From Tannerellaceae bacterium (GTDB lineage Bacteria > Bacteroidota > Bacteroidia > Bacteroidales > Tannerellaceae): a stretch of 11,401 nt of DNA. A program made the position numbers and the translations under genes. The stretch covers positions 1 to 11,401 of the forward strand of contig JAISCM010000032.1 in assembly GCA_031265595.1 (NCBI GenBank). The letters run 5' to 3'. The notes under the pieces are model-generated. The model searched no databases. It saw only the letters and a list, made by a program, of their open reading frames with translations, and had not been told where the DNA came from. Shown here piece by piece: positions 1 through 5,952 of the stretch; position 1 is the first letter of the stretch; each line of letters begins with the position of its first letter.

Positions 1-519
1 AAAGCGCATCTTATAGGCGTTTCCCTCGGCTCGTTACTGGCTCAATATTTTGCCTTGAAATATCCCGGCCATGTACGTTCTATCGTAGCAACGGGAGGGT
101 ACAATATCAACGATACGAATGAAGAAATAAACAAAGCCCAAAAAGACTCCATCAGGAAATTCCTCTGGCTGGCGCTCACATCTATGAATAAATTCCGTCA
201 TTTTGTAGCCGGGCAGGCAGTACACTACCCCGAAAACAAAGCGCTTTATTACCGGATGGCGCAAGGCTTTATCCGCAAATCATTCGTAGCTATGGCCGGA
301 CTGAAGAAAGTGGTGTGCGAACGAAAAGACGTTCCCTGCAACTATCCGCTCCTTCTCCTTTGCGGAGAGCTCGACACGGAGTTAGCCCGGAATGTCTCCC
401 TGCAATGGCATCAAAACACACCCGGCAGCAAATTCCACCTGATCCCCGGCGCCGGACATACGGCCAATATGGACAATCCTGCCGTATTCAATCAACTTGT
501 CTTAGCCTTTTTATCCTGA
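1..519 (+). CDS. alpha/beta-hydrolase fold protein, C-terminal part (5' end outside window)
   Basis: The frame is open from base 1 to the TGA at 517-519, giving 172 visible codons; the start lies upstream of the window. The first codons read KAHLIGVSLGSLLAQ, which contains the G-x-S-x-G nucleophile elbow (GVSLG) typical of alpha/beta hydrolases, so the nucleophile Ser is codon 8. Near the C-terminus LLLLCGELDTELA supplies the usual strand plus acidic residue, and IPGAGHTANMDNP supplies the catalytic His, so a complete Ser-Asp-His triad is visible. The missing part should be the first strands and the oxyanion region. The substrate cannot be inferred; the family includes esterases, lipases, haloperoxidase-like and C-C bond hydrolases. 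No signal peptide can be judged. The gene ends in a strong terminator shared with the convergent neighbour. Confidence 0.85.
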   Translation, partial: KAHLIGVSLGSLLAQYFALKYPGHVRSIVATGGYNINDTNEEINKAQKDSIRKFLWLALTSMNKFRHFVAGQAVHYPENKALYYRMAQGFIRKSFVAMAGLKKVVCERKDVPCNYPLLLLCGELDTELARNVSLQWHQNTPGSKFHLIPGAGHTANMDNPAVFNQLVLAFLS

Positions 520-530
520 TCCGCCATAGT

Positions 531-577
531 AAAGCAAAACCCTGACAGCCTAAGCCGCCAGGGTTTTGTCTTGCTTT
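531..577. terminator. bidirectional rho-independent terminator
   Basis: AAAACCCTG (536-544) pairs perfectly with CAGGGTTTT (559-567) around a 14-base loop. An outer arm AAAGC (531-535) can pair with GCTTT (573-577) across a small bulge. The stem is A-rich on the left and T-rich on the right, so it can end transcription from both sides. It lies between the stop of the hydrolase gene and the stop of the DUF1080 gene, and the latter's stop codon (576-578) overlaps the outer arm. Confidence 0.8.
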
Positions 578-1862
578 AAAGCGTTGCCAGTTTTAAATTC
601 TTCCAGGCCACTTTTATGCCTCCTCCGTCGTGTATCTGGAGGGCGATGCGTCCTTGCCCGGCGCCTATCTTGTCGTCGCTGAAATCTACCATTTCTTCGC
701 CGTTCAGCCATGTTTTTACATTATCGCCCTGCACCCTTATACGCAGCGTATTCCATTCGCCCATTTGCAGAATTGTTTCTTTTTCGTCGGGTATCTGGAT
801 AAGCCAGCCGCGTCCGTATGATTCGTAAATGCCGCCGGTATCATGTCCGGGAGGCGCTACTTCTACCTGCCATCCGTTTACTTTCACTCCTTCTTCTATA
901 AACGAACGGATAAATACGCCCGAATTGCCGTTGGCTTCCTGTTTAAACTCTACCGTTAAGTCAAAGTCGTCGTAATATTCGCGTGTAGCCAGGTATCCGT
1001 ATTTTTCATCAGGGCCGCTTTCGCAGAAGAGTAAGCCGTCTTGTACGTACCACAATTCCGTTCCGTAAGCTTCCCAGCCTTTCAGGTCTGTTCCGTTAAA
1101 TAGATTCACTTCTTTCGTTTTGCGCGGAAGTTCTTTTACCTTTATATTGCGGAAAGAGGCCGGGTAGCCATGGTCTTGCAGGCAGATCACGCCCTTATGC
1201 GCTAATCCGTATTCGGGGGCGTTTGCCCATTTCCCGCTGTTTTTTCTTTCAAACCAATCATCTGTCCAGGCTTCGAACTCCAGGATCTTCACGCCATTCA
1301 TCCAATGTTCCACATGCCCGTTGTCAAACACGATCCGGGCGGTATTCCATTGTCCGGCGGGGTTTACGTTCATCTTGCCTGCATCCGGCGTGTACATGGC
1401 ATAGTCTACGCCCATTTTCTGCCAGGGTTCCAAGCCCTCAAAGTTCTCGTCGTCAATTAGCTGGTATTCCGGGCCGGTGACATAAGGTACGGCAAACTGC
1501 GGGCGTTCCACCACATGATACAGCATACCGCTATTCCCACCTTTGGAAAGTTTAAAATCCCACGAGAGGACAAAGTTTTCATACTCCCTGTCCGTTACAA
1601 TATACCCACTGGCGTCGCTACCTTCTCCCTTCGCCTGGATACTGCCGTCTACTACGTGCCAGGGCGTAGTAAGCGTTGTTCCGTTGTAGTCTTTCCACCC
1701 GTTCAATGTTTGCCCATCAAACAATAACTGCCAGCCGTCTGCTATTTCTTCGGGCGTTAATGTATTCTGCTTACCCTCTCCGCAAGAAAAGAATAAACCC
1801 GGCAGCATCACAGCTAAGACAACAAAGAGCGGCTTAACCAATTTTCCTTTTACTGATTCCAT
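576..1862 (-). CDS. lipoprotein with two tandem DUF1080 (3-keto-disaccharide hydrolase-like) domains
   Basis: The 428-residue protein starts with a lysine-containing n-region and a hydrophobic core (about residues 11-25) followed by FFSC, so Cys27 is the probable lipidation site and the mature protein is membrane-anchored in the envelope. Two homologous DUF1080 domains follow. Domain 1 (about 43-245) begins DGWQLLFDGQTLNGW; domain 2 (about 252-428) begins EVNLFNGTDLKGW. Each has the GNSG(M/V) turn (109-113 and 312-316), an aromatic/Gln strand (PEYQLID, WQVEVAPPG), an (E/Q)WNT strand and an N-G loop (HWMNG, TWLNG). The fold is a concanavalin-like beta sandwich. Some Bacteroidetes members hydrolyse 3-keto-glycosides, so a role in handling oxidised sugars is plausible but inferred. 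No 3-dehydrogenase or SusCD genes are visible nearby. The start is supported by the signal peptide and a promoter about 30 bases upstream. Confidence 0.88.
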   Translation of the reverse strand: MESVKGKLVKPLFVVLAVMLPGLFFSCGEGKQNTLTPEEIADGWQLLFDGQTLNGWKDYNGTTLTTPWHVVDGSIQAKGEGSDASGYIVTDREYENFVLSWDFKLSKGGNSGMLYHVVERPQFAVPYVTGPEYQLIDDENFEGLEPWQKMGVDYAMYTPDAGKMNVNPAGQWNTARIVFDNGHVEHWMNGVKILEFEAWTDDWFERKNSGKWANAPEYGLAHKGVICLQDHGYPASFRNIKVKELPRKTKEVNLFNGTDLKGWEAYGTELWYVQDGLLFCESGPDEKYGYLATREYYDDFDLTVEFKQEANGNSGVFIRSFIEEGVKVNGWQVEVAPPGHDTGGIYESYGRGWLIQIPDEKETILQMGEWNTLRIRVQGDNVKTWLNGEEMVDFSDDKIGAGQGRIALQIHDGGGIKVAWKNLKLATL

Positions 1863-1893
1863 GTCTAAATTTATAGTTGATTAAAATGTTAGA

Positions 1894-1924
1894 CAAACCT
1901 ACATAAAAATCCGCATATTGTCAA
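1894..1924 (-). promoter_or_regulatory. Bacteroidetes-type promoter of the DUF1080 lipoprotein gene
   Basis: On the minus strand a TAGGTTTG box (1901 down to 1894) fits the TAnnTTTG -7 consensus. A TTG (1924 down to 1922) lies 20 bases upstream, matching the -33 element and its usual 19-21 base spacing. Transcription would start near 1889, leaving a leader of about 25 bases before the ATG at 1862. Confidence 0.65.
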
Positions 1925-1973
1925 GCCGGGAAAATAAAAATCAAGATAGCCCCGCCCTACCTTTTCATTTTTA

Positions 1974-1981
1974 TATATTTG
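1974..1981 (+). promoter_or_regulatory. -7 box of probable promoter for the GtrA-like gene
   Basis: TATATTTG matches TAnnTTTG and continues into GCACC. It lies 27 bases before the ATG at 2009, so the leader would be about 20 bases. No convincing TTTG is seen 19-21 bases upstream, so only the -7 half is supported. Confidence 0.45.
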
Positions 1982-2008
1982 CACCGTGAAATTGTTTTTG
2001 TTTAAAGA

Positions 2009-2488
2009 ATGAAAAGAGTAATAGAGAAAATAGTCAGTTGGTTTTATTTCCCGTTCCTTAAAAAGATACTCCCTTACCATACCTTTCGCTATGCCGTTTG
2101 TGGAGGAGCAAATACGGTTTTCGACATACTGCTCTATGCCGTCTTATACAATTTCGTTTTTAAGAAGGAAAACGTCTTTTGGGGCTTTCTTGTCATCTCG
2201 CCTTATATCGCCGCCTTTCTAATTGTTTTTCCCATTACCTTGTTTACCGGCTACTGGCTGATGAATAATGTAGCCTTTCAGGGCTCGCCGCTTCGTAGCC
2301 GGACCAAGATGACACGCTATTTTCTTGTTGTCTGCTTCAATCTGGCGATCAATTACGTCGGGCTGAAGCTATTTGTAGAATATTTCCATTTTTATCCTAC
2401 CCCCTCCAAGGTATTAGTTACCGCCATTTGTACGGCGGCCAGTTACCTGTCTCAAAAGTACTTTACATTCCGGCATCATACCCGCTGA
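2009..2488 (+). CDS. GtrA-like four-helix membrane protein
   Basis: The protein has 159 residues, the usual size for the GtrA/DPMS family. The N-terminal half of helix 1 contains the characteristic FRYAVCGGANTVFDILLYA pattern (small glycine patch, then an Asn and an Asp inside the membrane). Three more hydrophobic segments follow: roughly residues 68-88 (FLVISPYIAAFLIVFPIT), 106-126 (YFLVVCFNLAINYVGLKLF) and 133-150 (SKVLVTAICTAASYLSQ). The C-terminus YFTFRHH is typical. Characterised GtrA proteins help flip or present undecaprenyl-linked sugars for glycosylation of surface polysaccharides; others have unknown roles. No glycosyltransferase partner is adjacent, so the substrate is unknown. The gene is monocistronic and converges on the downstream gene with 17 bases between stops. 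Confidence 0.85.
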   Translation: MKRVIEKIVSWFYFPFLKKILPYHTFRYAVCGGANTVFDILLYAVLYNFVFKKENVFWGFLVISPYIAAFLIVFPITLFTGYWLMNNVAFQGSPLRSRTKMTRYFLVVCFNLAINYVGLKLFVEYFHFYPTPSKVLVTAICTAASYLSQKYFTFRHHTR

Positions 2489-2505
2489 GGTATTTCCGGC
2501 CTCTC

Positions 2506-3219
2506 TTATTCTCCCGGGGTTATGCCGTACAGGGTGAGGGTGAGGGTTAATGAGGCGTTTTCTATGCGCGCTTTGTTGTACCAGATACGGGAGAATACGC
2601 CAAGGGCTGCATCCCGTATGTCATTGGCATTAAAGCTTCCTTTCCTCATAAAATCGGGGCCGAACGCTTTGCATGAAAAGTCGATAAATTTCTTTAGGCT
2701 GTCGCTGGCTTCATTTGTATTACTGATGAACACCAGATCATACCGCTTATTTTCATATTGAAGAATAAGGACTCTGAAGAAAGTAGACAGTTCTAATTTG
2801 GGAAGCTCCAATGCGAATAATTCCATCGGATGGCCGTTAGCGCCTTTGCCTCTTCTTACTGATTTAGGGTTATGTTTAAAAATATCGTATATATTAACGG
2901 AAAAGAAGTCTGCTATATCTTCTACTGCCTTTTCCGGTTCCTTTTCTCTTTTCTTTTCCATTTCCTTTTCTTTTTTCTTTTCCTTCTCCGGCTCCTTTTT
3001 CTTTTCCTTTTCCGGCTCTTTTTCTTTTTCTCTTTCCTTCTCTTTCTCTTTCTCTTTTTCCTTTTCAGGAGGGAAAGGGGAGGGCAAAGGCTCAGGGATT
3101 ACCTCTTGTGCGGGAGGCATAACAGGTGTCTCGATATTCAAAGGCCTTTCAATTTCAGGCTCTTTCGTTGTGTTTGATGATGCTTCTGACTTATATTTTC
3201 CGAATTTAAACAATCTCAT
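2506..3219 (-). CDS. hypothetical protein with Lys/Glu-rich linker and unrecognised C-terminal domain
   Basis: I do not recognise this 237-residue protein. It has no signal peptide or membrane segment and is probably cytoplasmic. Four parts are visible: a short basic N-terminus (MRLFKFGKYK), a proline-rich stretch (about 31-51), a Lys/Glu-rich tract (52-98) that includes a tandem EPEKEKKK repeat at 68-75 and 76-83, and a folded-looking domain (about 99-237) with hydrophobic periodicity. That domain contains FFSVNIYDIF, LELSTFFRVLILQYENKRYDL and a conserved-looking KFIDFSCKAFG. The K/E tract should form a long charged helix or extended spacer, so the protein may tether its C-terminal domain to a partner. 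The GAA/AAG-rich coding strand is almost pure purine for about 130 bases. The mixed, non-repetitive C-terminal domain argues for a real gene. It converges on the GtrA-like gene. Confidence 0.75.
   Translation of the reverse strand: MRLFKFGKYKSEASSNTTKEPEIERPLNIETPVMPPAQEVIPEPLPSPFPPEKEKEKEKEKEREKEKEPEKEKKKEPEKEKKKEKEMEKKREKEPEKAVEDIADFFSVNIYDIFKHNPKSVRRGKGANGHPMELFALELPKLELSTFFRVLILQYENKRYDLVFISNTNEASDSLKKFIDFSCKAFGPDFMRKGSFNANDIRDAALGVFSRIWYNKARIENASLTLTLTLYGITPGE
2926..3066 (-). repeat. polypurine low-complexity tract encoding the K/E linker
   Basis: The + strand is almost entirely C and T here (runs such as CTTTTTCTTTTCC), interrupted by a few GG or A bases at the Pro and Met codons. It codes for residues 52-98 of the hypothetical protein on the minus strand. 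It contains a 24-base repeat (EPEKEKKK twice) and shorter AAAGAG-like hexamer repeats, all multiples of three, so length change by slippage would often keep the reading frame. Confidence 0.85.
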
Positions 3220-3249
3220 ATAAAAGTTATTGGTAAAAAACTACGGGTG

Positions 3250-3257
3250 CAAAGATA
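3250..3257 (-). promoter_or_regulatory. -7 box of probable promoter for the K/E-linker protein gene
   Basis: The minus strand reads TATCTTTG followed by CACCC, matching TAnnTTTG, 30 bases before the ATG at 3219. The predicted leader is about 25 bases. No -33 TTTG is seen at the right distance; the only upstream TTTG (3275 down to 3272) is too close (14 bases). Confidence 0.45.
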
Positions 3258-3364
3258 TAAATATCAGAGGACAAATCTGTATTATTTGAATGATTTTTGG
3301 TTTTATTATTAAAATGTTAAACATTCTTCCCATGCTATTTACGGGGTATACAGAAATAATTCCG

Positions 3365-3372
3365 TTTCTTTG
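3365..3372 (+). promoter_or_regulatory. possible -7 box for lptB
   Basis: TTTCTTTG differs from TAnnTTTG at one position and continues into CACC, like the boxes before the GtrA-like and K/E-linker genes. It lies 20 bases before the ATG at 3393, so the leader would be short (about 15 bases). No -33 element is evident. Confidence 0.35.
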
Positions 3373-3392
3373 CACCAAATTAGTGATGGGTT

Positions 3393-4145
3393 ATGGCCGA
3401 CAAACAACAGATGGTGCTCCGCACGGAGGATTTAGTAAAGAAATACAGGACACGTACAGTTGTGAATCATGTTTCTATCTACGTAGAACAAGGCGAGATA
3501 GTTGGTTTGCTGGGCCCGAATGGCGCGGGGAAAACGACTACCTTCTATATGACGGTAGGCCTGGTTACTCCGAATGAAGGAAAGATATACCTGAATGAAG
3601 AGGAGATCACCAAATTTCCCGTATACAAGCGGGCGCGTAATGGGATTGGCTATCTGGCACAGGAAGCGTCTATCTTTCGTAAGATGACGGTAGAGGATAA
3701 TATCCGCTCGGTACTTGAAATGGCCGGCCAGCCGGAGGAATACCAAAAAGAGAAACTGGAAAGCCTGATTGCCGAGTTCGGCCTGTCTAAAGTACGGAAG
3801 AACCTGGGCGACCAATTGTCGGGTGGCGAACGGCGCCGGGCGGAAATAGCCCGTTGCCTGGCTATAGACCCTAAGTTCATCATGCTCGACGAGCCTTTTG
3901 CCGGAGTAGACCCGATAGCCGTACAGGATATTCAGGCCATCGTAGCAAAGCTGAAGCATAAAAACATCGGCATATTGATCACAGACCACAATGTATACGA
4001 AACCCTGAGTATTACAGACCGGGCTTATCTGCTGTTCGAAGGAAAAGTACTCTTCCAGGGAACGGCGGAAGAACTGGCCGCTAACGAGATCGTGCGCGAG
4101 AAATACTTAGGCAAAGACTTCCAGTTGAGAAAGAAAAACTTCTAA
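3393..4145 (+). CDS. lptB: LPS export ABC transporter ATP-binding protein
   Basis: The 250-residue ABC ATPase has the usual LptB length. It shows Walker A GPNGAGKT (41-48), Q-loop Gln90 ([18 protein letters not shown]), signature LSGGE (143-147) followed by [11 protein letters not shown], Walker B FIMLDEP (162-168), the FAGVDPIAV segment typical of LptB, and switch His199 in ITDHN. The family drives extraction of lipopolysaccharide from the inner membrane as the cytoplasmic motor of LptB2FG. The phrases [12 protein letters not shown] and FAGVDPIAV separate it from generic branched-chain amino acid transporters. No lptA, lptC, lptF or lptG gene is nearby; dispersed lpt genes are common. The start at 3393 gives the short N-terminus expected for the family. 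The overlapping open frame from 3290 is out of frame and not coding. Confidence 0.95.
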   Translation: MADKQQMVLRTEDLVKKYRTRTVVNHVSIYVEQGEIVGLLGPNGAGKTTTFYMTVGLVTPNEGKIYLNEEEITKFPVYKRARNGIGYLAQEASIFRKMTVEDNIRSVLEMAGQPEEYQKEKLESLIAEFGLSKVRKNLGDQLSGGERRRAEIARCLAIDPKFIMLDEPFAGVDPIAVQDIQAIVAKLKHKNIGILITDHNVYETLSITDRAYLLFEGKVLFQGTAEELAANEIVREKYLGKDFQLRKKNF

Positions 4146-4999
4146 TCGCGCAGGATACGTTTACGAAAAAGGTACGTAACGTAGCAAAAAAGGATAAACG
4201 TCAGTATCGTTATACCTACGAAAACCAGCATTTCCGATTCCGGTATCTTTCCCGATATATAGCTGTTTTCTCTCAGATCGCTATCCGCCATCCCTATAAC
4301 AGCCAGTGCATTATTGCAAAAATGCGCCAGTATCGGCAGCCAGATGTTTTTGCTCCAATACAGCAGATACCCTAAATAGGCGCCTAATAACAGGCGGGGT
4401 ATCAGCCCGGAAAACTGGAAATGGATAGCGCTGAATATAAAGGCTACGCTCCAGATAACGACATGGTGGTTCCTGATCCATCTCCCTACGATCTGCTGTA
4501 AAACACCCCGGAAAAAGAACTCCTCCGTAATAGCCGCTAAAACGGCGATAACAAGCAGATTAAAGATAATAGCCATTACGCCCGTATCGGATAAGAGAAT
4601 GGTGGTGAGTTGTTCGATCTCTTCTTCAAGCTGCTCCAGAAACGGAGGCAGTTTTATACCTTCATTCAAAACGCCGGTCAGCGTGATGGTAGGCGACAAC
4701 AAAAGCACGCCGGCAAACGTAAGCAAGGTTATCTCTATCGTAGGAAACGATCTGACAGAAAGATACTCCGCCGGCTCTTTGCTACACAGCAGGGCAACAA
4801 GCACGGCAGGCGCCAGAAACACACAGATGGCCGATACGGTCTGGATAAGCCGCAGCGTCTCCGGGCTTTGTGTACCGCCCTCCAGATCAAAGACAAGCGT
4901 GATGACACCGGAAACTAACGTACCGGCCAACGTAAGACCTATCAGTAAAGCCAACTGAAAAAGGGCCGGACGCCCGGCATATATTCCTCTTAATTTCAT
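4142..4999 (-). CDS. CPBP-family intramembrane metalloprotease (CAAX protease / bacteriocin-processing type)
   Basis: The 285-residue polytopic protein has about seven or eight hydrophobic segments. It carries the three family motifs: E159-E160-x3-R164 in [13 protein letters not shown]189-x3-H193 in IFSAIHFQF, and H226-x3-N230 in LAHFCNNAL, which supply the glutamate and histidines of the membrane-buried active site. The family is related to eukaryotic Rce1; bacterial members process peptides or membrane proteins, and many have no known substrate. No peptide or bacteriocin gene is seen beside it, so I assign no specific role. A soluble acidic stretch (121-131, [11 protein letters not shown]) precedes the catalytic core. 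The stop overlaps that of lptB in convergent orientation. Upstream lies the long repeat-rich gap, and no clear promoter is seen; TATCTTTA (5029 down to 5022) is a weak candidate. Confidence 0.92.
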   Translation of the reverse strand: MKLRGIYAGRPALFQLALLIGLTLAGTLVSGVITLVFDLEGGTQSPETLRLIQTVSAICVFLAPAVLVALLCSKEPAEYLSVRSFPTIEITLLTFAGVLLLSPTITLTGVLNEGIKLPPFLEQLEEEIEQLTTILLSDTGVMAIIFNLLVIAVLAAITEEFFFRGVLQQIVGRWIRNHHVVIWSVAFIFSAIHFQFSGLIPRLLLGAYLGYLLYWSKNIWLPILAHFCNNALAVIGMADSDLRENSYISGKIPESEMLVFVGITILTFILFCYVTYLFRKRILRD

Positions 5000-5081
5000 A
5001 ATCGTATCATAAAAATGGGCTTAAAGATAATTACTTTTGCCTGATATCCGAGGTATTTATTTCATAAAAAATCAATATGAT

Positions 5082-5279
5082 GTATCTCCCAAACCATTAT
5101 CGTGTATCTCCCAAACCATCATAGTGTATCTTCCAAACCATTATAATGCTTCGGAAGAACCATCATAATAGTTAAAAAAAGTCTTCTAAATGATATAAAA
5201 AAGTCTTCTAAATGCTTGGGAAGAGTCATCACAATGCTTTGATAAAGAGTCCGTAATGGTTTACTGATGACATTGTACT
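5082..5279. repeat. degenerate tandem array, 22-base period, about nine units (array A)
   Basis: Units start at 5082, 5104, 5126, 5148, 5170, 5192, 5214, 5236 and 5258. The first three share GTATCTCCCAAACCAT or close variants. The fourth begins GCTTCGGAAGAACCATCATA. The fifth and sixth share AAAAAAGTCTTCTAAAT. The seventh begins GCTTGGGAAGAGTCATCACA. The eighth and ninth are more divergent. All nine units end in T, most start with G, and no base is gained or lost between units. A possible tenth unit lies before it at 5060-5081. The period is not a multiple of three, which argues against coding. Confidence 0.85.
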
Positions 5280-5290
5280 AACTTTTTTTT

Positions 5291-5323
5291 CCTTTCGCCG
5301 GCCTGTAATCTTTGGCCGAAAGG
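5291..5323. repeat. bulged inverted repeat next to a T8 run
   Basis: CCTTTCG (5291-5297) plus GCC (5301-5303) pairs with GGC (5314-5316) plus CGAAAGG (5317-5323), giving a 10-pair stem with a three-base bulge. A run of eight T (5283-5290) precedes it on the + strand, which is the wrong side for a + strand terminator and gives A8 for a minus strand transcript. Confidence 0.5.
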
Positions 5324-5368
5324 AGGCTGAAGGCTGAAAGATATAACGATTTTACTACTTAACTCCTT

Positions 5369-5404
5369 GACTACTCTAACGACTCTGACTACTCTGACTA
5401 CTTT
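5369..5404. repeat. 9-base tandem repeat, four imperfect copies
   Basis: GACTACTCT, AACGACTCT, GACTACTCT and GACTACTTT follow each other without gaps. A minus strand reading would give Arg-Val-Val repeats, but no gene is supported there. Confidence 0.7.
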
Positions 5405-5415
5405 TAAAAGATACG

Positions 5416-5630
5416 TTTCACCTTTCACCACCCCCTTGAAACCCGCTCCCAGAGCGAGAAGTAGGGTGAAACGTACTCCTTTCACCTATCCATTTTGCTT
5501 TCACCTCCGGCTGCCGCGCTACTTTCGCCCGCCCAACACCGGTGGAAGGAGATGCGCCGGGTGAAACGAGCACGTTTCACCCCACTTCCCGCGCTGGAAG
5601 CGGGTTTCAAGGGGGTGGTGAAAGGTGAAA
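5416..5630. repeat. long imperfect inverted repeat rich in TTTCACC
   Basis: The left arm 5416-5474 and right arm 5572-5630 are 59 bases each and pair with four mismatches; the outer 32 bases (5416-5447 with 5599-5630) are exact. The spacer is 97 bases. The heptamer TTTCACC or its complement occurs nine times: 5416, 5423, 5465, 5480, 5499, 5560, 5575, 5617 and 5624. The left arm is also bounded by its own short inverted ends, ACGTTTCACC at 5413 and GGGTGAAACGT at 5464-5474. A nested pair CTCCTTTCACC (5476-5486) with GGTGGAAGGAG (5541-5551) lies in the spacer. Confidence 0.9.
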
Positions 5631-5657
5631 GCAGTATGTTTATATCCCCTGAGAAGA

Positions 5658-5678
5658 GCGATAAAAGTACCCTATCGC
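5658..5678. repeat. small hairpin GCGATA/TATCGC
   Basis: GCGATA (5658-5663) pairs with TATCGC (5673-5678) around nine bases, followed by AGCTTTTT. It resembles a weak + strand terminator, but no upstream gene would use it. Confidence 0.3.
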
Positions 5679-5735
5679 AGCTTTTTCGCTTCCGCTGATC
5701 TGTTAAAATAGTACAAGCCGGCAAAAGGAAAAAAA

Positions 5736-5845
5736 TCTTCGCGAAGTCTCCAGCAACTCTTCGCGAAGACGTTGGAAAAACATCGCGAAGTCTTTACAAA
5801 CTCTTCGCGAAGACTTAGAAAACTCTTCGCGAAGAATAAAAGATT
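5736..5845. repeat. array of five TTCGCGAA palindromes at exact 22-base spacing (array B)
   Basis: The decamer CTTCGCGAAG starts at 5737, 5759, 5803 and 5825, and a variant CATCGCGAAG at 5781, so all five are 22 bases apart. Three copies extend to the 12-base perfect palindrome TCTTCGCGAAGA. The linkers differ (TCTCCAGCAA, ACGTTGGAAA, TCTTTACAAA, ACTTAGAAAA). The array ends about 30 bases upstream of the -33 element of the tig promoter. The two-turn spacing would place the sites on about the same face of the helix. Confidence 0.9.
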
Positions 5846-5876
5846 CGTACAATATATATTTTATTTAACTATACAA

Positions 5877-5908
5877 TTTGTGAGATTAAAAGATTAAACC
5901 TAATTTTG
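5877..5908 (+). promoter_or_regulatory. promoter of tig
   Basis: TTTG (5877-5880) is followed after exactly 20 bases by TAATTTTG (5901-5908), a full match to the Bacteroidetes -33/-7 consensus. An A/T-rich stretch lies just upstream (5850-5876). Transcription should start near 5914, giving a leader of about 39 bases. Confidence 0.8.
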
Positions 5909-5952
5909 CAGCCTAAAATTCGATATTATAACAATTTAATAAATCATCAGGA

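Larger units (their letters stand above)
5000..5952. other. 953-base gene-free region filled with repeats and palindromes
   Basis: No credible protein or RNA gene is seen. Short open frames (5261-5485, 5482-5724 on the minus strand; 5367-5564, 5495-5698 on the plus strand) are built from the repeats and give no recognisable protein. From left to right the region holds a degenerate 22-base array, a T8 run with a bulged hairpin, a 9-base tandem repeat, a long TTTCACC-rich inverted repeat, a small hairpin, a second 22-base array of palindromes, and the tig promoter. Confidence 0.8.

Noticed and set aside
2798..3223. Plus-strand frame rich in Ser and Phe opposite the K/E-linker gene
   Set aside because: It is the complement of the polypurine tract; the minus-strand frame has a varied C-terminal domain, a proper start and a promoter-like box.
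3290..3577. Plus-strand open frame overlapping the lptB start
   Set aside because: It runs out of frame through the Walker A region of lptB and covers the probable promoter; no protein similarity.
4142..4999. Bacteriocin immunity or processing system around the CPBP protease
   Set aside because: No small precursor peptide with a double-glycine leader, transporter or modifying enzyme is found beside it.
5032..5039. TACTTTTG as a plus-strand promoter transcribing the repeat region
   Set aside because: It fits the -7 consensus but has no -33 element at the right distance, and boxes of this kind arise often by chance in A/T-rich DNA.
5082..5279. CRISPR array
   Set aside because: Units abut directly with no unique spacers, are highly variable, and no cas gene is present.
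5261..5724. Short open frames on both strands in the repeat region
   Set aside because: They are made of the inverted repeat and 9-base repeat, share the same peptide motifs (for example VKRxxFT) on both strands because of the symmetry, and resemble no known protein.
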